The notes beneath the pieces were generated by a model. That model made no database searches. It was not told the DNA's origin and saw only the letters and a list, made by a program, of their open reading frames with translations. Positions 27,897 to 33,852 of a stretch of DNA of 33,852 bases are shown here, piece after piece. Origin of the DNA: Saprospiraceae bacterium (lineage in GTDB: Bacteria > Bacteroidota > Bacteroidia > Chitinophagales > Saprospiraceae). Both the position numbers and the translations under genes were made by a program. How positions within the stretch are numbered: position 1 is the first letter of the stretch; each line of letters begins with the position of its first letter. The DNA is taken from contig JADKCC010000003.1 of the NCBI GenBank assembly GCA_016714785.1, positions 1 through 33,852 of the forward strand, in the 5' to 3' direction.

Positions 27897-28741
27897 TTAT
27901 GACACAAAATTCAATCTATGAGGGTTCTTTTGGCTAAAAGGCTCAATATTTTTCGAGGTCAACAATTGAATAAGGTCTTCCGAAGTAGACTTTTCTTCAT
28001 CTATAAAGTTAATCTCGATGATTAAATCATCAAATAGCGACTCCAATTTGGTATCAGAATTATACTTCCAACCAAATGACAGTGAAGGCTTAGCTTTTTT
28101 TATCATTGGATTTAAGCATTACAGTAGCTACAATTTCAAGCTCTGTTGAAAGTGATTTAGATAAGCCTAGTTCCAAAATATAGAAATCTTCAATACTTAT
28201 AGGGTATTCTAAATGTTCAATTCCTACCTTTTGAATATCAAAATATAAAATAGTTAACTCTCTCCTTAATAGAGACAAAACAAATGAAACTAAATCAGAT
28301 GGATTTGATTCAATAGGATCATAATCTCTAGATTTTAATTCTCTCACTACATCTAGCAATAATGCTTTAATGCTTTTTAAAGCTAAAGTATGGTAAACAA
28401 TATCTACTTTTTCTGAATATTGAGATACTTTGAAAAAGAAGGCATTGTAAAGTCTCAGGGTTTCACTTGTGATGATAGTTTTGTAAAACTTGGTATAAAC
28501 ATCACTATATTCAGGTAGGTCAATTTCAAAACTATGATAAACTAATTTATTTGGAGTTTTTGAGTTTGCTTTGCAAGCCATTTAGTAAGGTCTGGAAAAT
28601 CTACTAATAGCACATTTAATAGGCTTACCAAGTCCGTATCAAATTTTGGTGCAAGATTTCCAACTTTGCTGAGTCTTGAGCTTATACTACTTGAATTTTT
28701 ATTTTCAAATAGCCAAGGTCTTAGCTCTTTTTGTGAATAAT
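27897..28741 (-). CDS. Unknown element-borne protein (about 280 aa), at least two frame changes
   Basis: Three segments join into one protein: SQKELRPWLFENKNSSSISS to FPDLTKWLAKQTQK; then TPNKLVYHSFEIDLPEYSDV to SLSTELEIVATVMLKS; then AKPSLSFGWKYNSDTKLES to FSQKNPHRLNFVS. The first joint needs one A in the A5 run near 28555; the second lies near 28090-28106 and may instead be two overlapping genes. The start is uncertain: no ATG is in frame near 28741. FGWKxxxxKLExLFDDL followed by an FIDEE and a terminal motif is a C-terminus I have seen in Bacteroidota integrative-element proteins, without known function. No membrane or signal segment. Confidence 0.55.
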
Positions 28742-28770
28742 GCTATTTAGTATCTTTATTTCATTTAAAC

Positions 28771-29877
28771 CTATTTTATATTGTTAGCTGCTGCGACTTT
28801 TTTCTCATTGATTACTTTGGCATAGATCTCTGTGGTAGAAAGATTTTTATGCCCAAGCAGTTTGCTTACTGTATAAATATCAGTTCCTAATGTCAATTGA
28901 AGAGTGGCATAAGTGTGCCTGGAACAATGGTATGTGATGTGCTTGGTGATACCTGCAGCTCGAAGCCATGACTTTAAATGTGTTTGATTCCAATTACCAT
29001 ATTTCAGTCCTGTGAATACTAAATCATTAGGTTGGCCTTCTTCACCACATAGGTTTCTGGCTTCTTCACTTATTGGTAATGTTTCAGCACCAGTAGTCTT
29101 TTCTTGTTTGAATCTGATGTAATATCCATTTTCTTTGGAGTGTTGGATTTCCTGCCATATCAACTTCTCTACATCGCCCCAACGAAGACCTGTAATGCAT
29201 GAAAAAAGAAACATCTTTCTAAGTGTTTCATGTGTGCAAGGTGTATTCGCTAACGTTGTTAATTCATCCAAGGTCAAGAACTCTCTTTGAGTTTCGTCCT
29301 GTGGAAATGGCTCAACCATATAAGCTGGATTTGATGGGATTATCTGTTCTTTTACTGCTTGATTAAGGGCAGCTATGAGTTTATTAAAATATGAATATTT
29401 TGAGTTTAAAGCCAAAGGTTTGCCATGCTTGGTCCTTGCCGTTCTATCTAAATAGTCTCTAAAGCCCTGAACCCAATCTTTGTTGACTCTTTCAAATGAA
29501 ACATCTTTAGGGCTGTATTTGTCAATGTAGATTCTAACCAGCATTCCAATTGCCATAGTTGCCAGGCTCTCCCTTTTCATTTCTGCTAAGTCTGAAAAGA
29601 ATTGTTGGAAATGCCTTTGACTTTATCTTTGTCTTTGAAGCCATAGATATTATTTTTAGGTTTTTGAGGATGTTTTTGATCGATGGTCTCAGCTAACTCT
29701 AAGATTCGCTTATTCTCATCTTTCTGGAATTTGGTTAGGCTTCCTTTCTCAGGATCTGGGATCAGATATAAAGTGAGATATTCGTACTCTCGTCTGCCTT
29801 TTTTTTTTTCCCTACAATACTCGTGATAAAGGCTGATCTTATTATTCTTTGTCTTTGTCTTAATGCTTGATCTTCAT
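28771..29877 (-). CDS. Tyrosine recombinase/integrase (several frameshifts in N-terminal third)
   Basis: About 370 residues. C-terminal catalytic domain is intact from 29580: Arg in ITGLRWGDVEKL, Lys in FKQEKTTGAETLPI, HxxR in HCSRHTYATL, His in KLLGHKNLSTTEIYAKV with the nucleophile Tyr. The N-terminal arm-binding and core-binding part is broken by indels: IKTKTKNNKISLYHEYC, then GRREYEYLTLYLIPDPEKGS, then SLATMAIGMLVRIYI. The A9 run near 29810 is one break. ATG at 29877 is the most upstream plausible start. This is the Bacteroidota integrase type with SAM-like arm. It is the outermost gene of the defence island, about 150 bp from the 3' end of mnmE, so an attachment site is expected at 29880-30100. 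Confidence 0.85.
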
Positions 29878-30024
29878 TTTACATTGTAGTGATTGTTTAA
29901 AGAAGGATTCTAATTGTTGCCTTGACATCATTTCTTACGTCCAACTTGTTTTACTGTAACTGGCCACGTTACCATTCTTTGTATGGTCCACCCACTTACT
30001 CCCAGAGATCGGAAATATCATTGA
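29878..30024. other. Gap between integrase and mnmE, expected attachment region
   Basis: No gene or tRNA is visible. It links the integrase start to the 3' end of mnmE and is the expected place of one island end. I could not find a convincing matching direct repeat on the left side. Confidence 0.3.
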
Positions 30025-31456
30025 TCAAAGAAAGTCTTTCGGTGATTGTGAGCTGCTGGAAGTGACATTGGCCTGAGAAGGCTTGATACAAAACTTACTA
30101 AAGATCGACTCCAACAAATCATCCGTTGATACTTCACCTGTAATCGATCCCAAATGGAAAAGTGATTCTCTGATATCCATCGCTACAAAATCGGATGAAA
30201 GACCTGAGTCAAGTCCTGCAATTACTTTTTTGGAGACATAGTTTGGTGCTTTCTAGGGCTTCGTAGTGTCTTGTATTGCTGATGATGGTACCTTCTGCTT
30301 GGTTGTGGTGTTGGATATATTCAGAGAAATAGACAATAATGGTTGTAAGGTTTCTTTGTATTTTGCGGTGATGAGCAGGGGTTTTTAACCGCTTGTTGTC
30401 GGCGGATGCGTACTGTGGGTTTTGGGTTCTTGTGCTGCGGGAATTGTATCTGCCTTGTTGAGTAGGATGACGCCTGTTTGATCTTTGGTGAGTTGGAGAT
30501 CATTGAATTCAGCAATTGTCTCTTCTACACTTTTGTGAATGTCACTGATGAAAAGTACGATCTCTGCTTCACGGAGTTTTTGTTTGGACCTTTCTATACC
30601 ACCTAGACCCTTCAAGTACATCGGATGTCTCTCGATACCTGCCGTTATCTATAAATCGGAACATGATGCCATCTATCACCAATGTACTTCGATAAAATCT
30701 CTTGTGGTACCTGCAATATCGCTGACCAATGCTTTTTCTTCGTTCAGTATGGTGTCGAGCAAGGTAGATTTGCCTGCATTTGGCGCACCGATGATGGCTA
30801 CAGTTATGCCTTCTTTGATACTATTGCCCCATCGGAAAGAATCGAGCAATGGATTGATACCGTTATAATTTTATGAATGAGATCTTTCAGTCTTCCACGA
30901 TGCGCAAACTCCCATCGTCTTCAGAAAAATCAGCTCGAGTTCTATCAAGGCGGCAAAATCTATCAATTCTTGCCTAAATCTTGAGCATTGATGAAAAATG
31001 ACCTTTGGAGTTGGTTGAGTGCGATCTCCGGACGACTTGGTAGATGATGCGTGAGTCAAGTCAGCCACGGCCTGCTTACGATAGGTCTAAACGACCATTA
31101 AGAAAGGCTCGCAGTGTAAATTCTCCAGGAATGCGGATTTTGCAACTGTGTTTGTTAGCAAAGAACTGATGGCTGGACTGATGTGTGGTGATCCATGGCA
31201 GGATATCTCTGTATATCTTCGGTAGTGAATGTTTTGGCGATCGGAATACGGAGACCATAACTTCATCTATTTCCTTCTCACCGTCCACGATCCACCCGTA
31301 ATGTATCGTGTGAAATCAACATCACTCCGCCTTTTTACCTTTAAATATTTTATCTGTGATGGCAATGGCTTCATGACCCGAAAGTCTGATGACGGCTATA
31401 GCGCTTTGACCTTGCGGTGTAGCAGGTGCGATGATGGTATCTGTAAGGTGATTCAT
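30025..31456 (-). CDS. mnmE: tRNA modification GTPase MnmE (many frameshifts)
   Basis: MnmE with MnmG puts the carboxymethylaminomethyl group on U34 of certain tRNAs. Start ATG at 31456 (MNHLTDTIIAPATPQGQ, SAIAVIRLSGHEAIAI). Further pieces: DGEKEIDEVMVSVFRSP, PGEFTLRAFLNGRLDLS (folate-binding domain), the G domain with GAPNAGKSTLL, SDIAGTTRDF and VILLNKAD, and the C-terminal GEVSTDDLLESIFSKFCI. At least six frame changes are needed, far too many for a housekeeping gene unless they are sequence errors. The last residues FCI are followed by KPSQANVTSS instead of the usual GK-stop, so the 3' end may be altered by island insertion or by an indel. Starts 3 bp after the Crp-like gene stop. Confidence 0.85.
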
Positions 31457-31459
31457 GTC

Positions 31460-32130
31460 TTACATAAATTCTTTAACTTCTACATAATCACGATGATGTA
31501 TGACCTTACCTTCATTTTCTAGCTTTTTCATCAATCTTGAGATTACAACCTAGAAGAATGGAGTTCGTTGGCTATCTGAAAGTGGGTAATATGAAGTTTC
31601 GATTCCTTTGTGATCATAACTTTATCTCGCAGGTACTTATATAAGCGCTCTTCCATATTATTAAATGCAAGATTATCTATATTGCATCCAGCATTTCATT
31701 CATCCTAACATTATAGCTATCCAAAACAAAACCTACTCCAAGTTTTAAACTTCCACCATCCATTCTTCCATTTTTTTCCACTGGAATAAATAAAATTCTG
31801 CATCAGACTCAGTAATGGCCTTAATGGTACTCTTAGACGGTTTAGTGCAACAGCCTAAAGTGACCGCACAAGTATCCTCTAATTCTAAATAATACAACAA
31901 CAATTCATTTCCTTCTTTGTCTTCCTTCATTACCTTTACAGAACCTGTAATCACTAGTGGCATGTGAGAAAGTGTTTGCCCTATCTCCATCAATACACTG
32001 CCTTCTTTATACGTTTTAATCTTGCCCGTTTTACATATTTCATTAATTAGCTCAGGCTCAAACAGAAACTGGAATTTTCATGAAGTTTATTATAACAAGA
32101 TACATTGAATGACGTAAATGTTGTGGTCAT
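31460..32130 (-). CDS. Crp/Fnr-family transcriptional regulator (frameshifted)
   Basis: About 220 residues. N-terminal part MTTTFTSFNVSCYNKLHEN runs into FEPELINEICKTGKIKTYKE after one indel near 32068; the cyclic-nucleotide-binding-like beta barrel is GSVLMEIGQTLSHMPLVITG, SVKVMKEDKEGNELLLYYLE, CAVTLGCCTKPSKSTIKAI. Frame is lost again near 31745-31700, and the C-terminal DNA-binding part reads YKYLRDKVMITKESKLHI, THFQIANELHSSR, ISRLMKKLENEGKVIHH, RDYVEVKEFM and stop. The DTCAVTLGCC segment is typical of a Bacteroidota Crp subgroup. Ligand unknown. Confidence 0.75.
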
Positions 32131-32225
32131 TGGTTGTGATTTAACAAAAGATGAGTGAAATTACTGTACACAAATTTATTTTTTAAAAAATTAGCACTAA
32201 CACAAAACAGCTATGATTCGTTAAT

Positions 32226-33852
32226 TCAAAACTGCATATCATATAATTCTCGATAATGTCTATTTTCTTTAGCTAATGAAAGTTTGATGATTGCCCTTTC
32301 TATTGTTTTACCATGGCAGAAAGGACTAAGAGTATTATGTGATAAGGTATCGTGAAAGCCTATGTGCTATGATGATAGAAGTCCTTTTGTCTATCAACTT
32401 CCCTCAATAGCGTATTGTATTACTGCTTCACTCTCTGTATCAATAGATAGTTGCTTCATCCAAATAAGAATATCTGGTTCGAAAACCAATGCACGAACAA
32501 AAGAGATTAATTGTCTCTGGACTCACTGACAAGTTACTGTCGCGTTCTGAAACTTCTTGCACTCATAAGCACCTATAAACGCTCTATAAACTCATGTGCG
32601 CCTATTGTTTTAGCTGCCAAAATCACTTTTTGTTCTGATATGTTATGATCTCGCAATGTGATGTTTTCCATCACCGTGCCTTCAAATAAAAATACACTTT
32701 GTAATACAATAGCAATACGATCTCTCAATCCGCTTAACTCATATTGTCGGATATCTACGTCGTCAATTAGTATATTTCCTCTCTCTGTATATCATAAATC
32801 TATTGAGTATATTTATGATGGTGGATTTGCCTGAACCTGCGCTTCCACTAAAGCATAAGTTTGTCCTTATTTCGATGGTAAAGTTGATATCGTCTAATAC
32901 ACAATTTTTTTTCATCATAAGCAATCCAACGGATTGAAATTCTACTTTTCCGTTTAGTGTTTTAGGCAAATGATACCATCGTTGGGTATAAAATCCTCTT
33001 ACTATCCAATATTTTGTAAACACCCTTTCGGAAGCTATCAATCCCATTCTGAAGGGTATTAAACTTATCTGGGCATAAACCTAATGGGTCGAAACATAAG
33101 ATTCAGATAAAGTGGGAATGCCACTAATGCTCCCAAACTGACTTTGTCTTGAAGGTACCTTGGCACCAAGCCAAATCATCACTGCTAAAGAAACGGCAGA
33201 AACCAACTCTACCACAGGGAAAAAGACGGCATAGTAAAAACAGAATCCAAATTTGCAGGTCTGGTATAAGATCGATTGATTTTTCTGAATTTTTCAGTTT
33301 CCTGATCCTCTGCATTGAATATCTGTACGATCTTCATTCCTGTGATTCTTTCCTATGGTAATTTACGGACGTTATTTATAATTACCAGTAAGAATGATTC
33401 ATTTTGAATATCTAAACTACTTAATATTGAGGTATAGTATTTAATTGACAATTAAAATCCATCTCGAATTAGTATATTATGATAATAATTAATTTAATGT
33501 ATAAATTCTGTGTTGATTGATAACAATTTGTGCAAACACATTATTAATGGCCTCAATATCATTGATGGTCCTTGTTGTCGATGTACCAACAGAGTCTGGT
33601 CGAAATACCTTAATCTCAGATGTGTAATATGCTTAAAGACCTTCACACGCATATCTTGATTTTCACTGATTGTCCTAGTTTAGCAGTGATGTATATGAAA
33701 AATATTTCATTACAACACTAATTAGCAAACTAAGACAAATAATAACGCCATCCCTAGCAGCCCTTCTTCGATTTCTTCGATGATATTTTCATCTACCATT
33801 TTTTGGACTATAAATGGCTGTGCAATGGAAAATGGAGTAATTAAAATAGCAA
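32226..33852 (-). CDS. MsbA-like ABC transporter (ATP-binding plus permease), heavily frameshifted, 5' end outside window
   Basis: Minus-strand gene entering from the right edge. Pieces of the membrane domain: VKVFKHITHLRLRYFDQT (33600s), IVINQ and the region near 33040 (MGLIASERVF). Nucleotide-binding domain: VEFQSVGL, LDDINFTIE, Walker A FSGSAGSGKSTIINILNR, IAIVLQSVFLFEGTVMENI (Q-loop region), RQLISFVRALVFEPDILI, then DTESEAVIQYAIEG and the end KLSLAKENRHYRELYDMQF. One stretch of sequence carries roughly one indel per 100 bp, the worst in the window. The fusion of TM and ATPase domains and the C-terminal motif fit a homodimeric lipid or multidrug exporter. Substrate not inferable. Confidence 0.75.

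Noticed and set aside
1..33852. CRISPR array, tRNA or rRNA genes
   Set aside because: I saw no regularly spaced direct repeats, no cas genes and no cloverleaf or rRNA-like sequence.

Overview
The window looks like Bacteroidota chromosomal DNA, probably a Sphingobacteria/Saprospiria-type organism. It is AT-rich and carries several TAnnTTTG-type -7 promoter boxes placed almost on the start codon. Its mobile-element genes are a Bacteroidota set: a tyrosine integrase with phage-like N-terminus, an excisionase-like HTH protein and a VirE-N/DUF3987 protein. Many genes are split by single-base indels, mostly in homopolymers, and these become denser towards the right end. Uncorrected long-read consensus explains this better than mass gene decay, so I annotate whole reconstructed genes and state where each frame breaks.

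Layout. (1) 1-6431, plus strand: a run of mostly secreted enzymes (two alpha/beta hydrolases, a DUF4440-like protein, a type-B carboxylesterase, a carboxymuconolactone-decarboxylase-like protein, a cupin lipoprotein) ending in an AraC regulator. (2) 6638-12279: a patchwork of small genes and structured DNA. It holds three copies of one small-protein gene family with structured upstream regions, a secreted thermonuclease, a gamma-glutamylcyclotransferase-like protein, an EEP-fold nuclease/phosphatase and a palindrome-rich gap at 11.4-12.28 kb. (3) 12280-29877, all minus strand: a defence island. Read in the direction of transcription (right to left) it has integrase, unknown protein, HTH/excisionase, VirE-N/DUF3987, XRE controller, type IIG restriction-modification enzyme, a second adenine methyltransferase, a GmrSD-like type IV restriction enzyme, then HigB toxin, HigA-ImmA/IrrE fusion, prokaryotic Argonaute, zinc-binding protein and membrane protein. 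(4) 30025-33852, minus strand: ordinary chromosome with mnmE, a Crp/Fnr regulator and an MsbA-like ABC transporter cut by the window edge.

The most interesting unit is 12280-18485. Five tightly packed co-directional genes (gaps of about 4, 11, 10 and 7 bp) join a HigBA-type toxin-antitoxin pair, whose antitoxin is fused to an ImmA/IrrE metallopeptidase, to a long pAgo. The pAgo keeps the MID phosphate-binding pattern but appears to lack PIWI catalytic aspartates. A zinc-finger/HNH-like protein and a three-TM protein with a TolB-like domain follow. A triple half-site palindrome and a -7 box lie directly upstream. My inference is a guide-directed abortive-infection system in which the pAgo senses and a partner kills, under toxin-antitoxin/peptidase control. 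A second lead is the tandem small-gene units at 9.5-10.35 kb, whose upstream hairpin keeps a conserved core while the flanking stems differ in compensatory ways.
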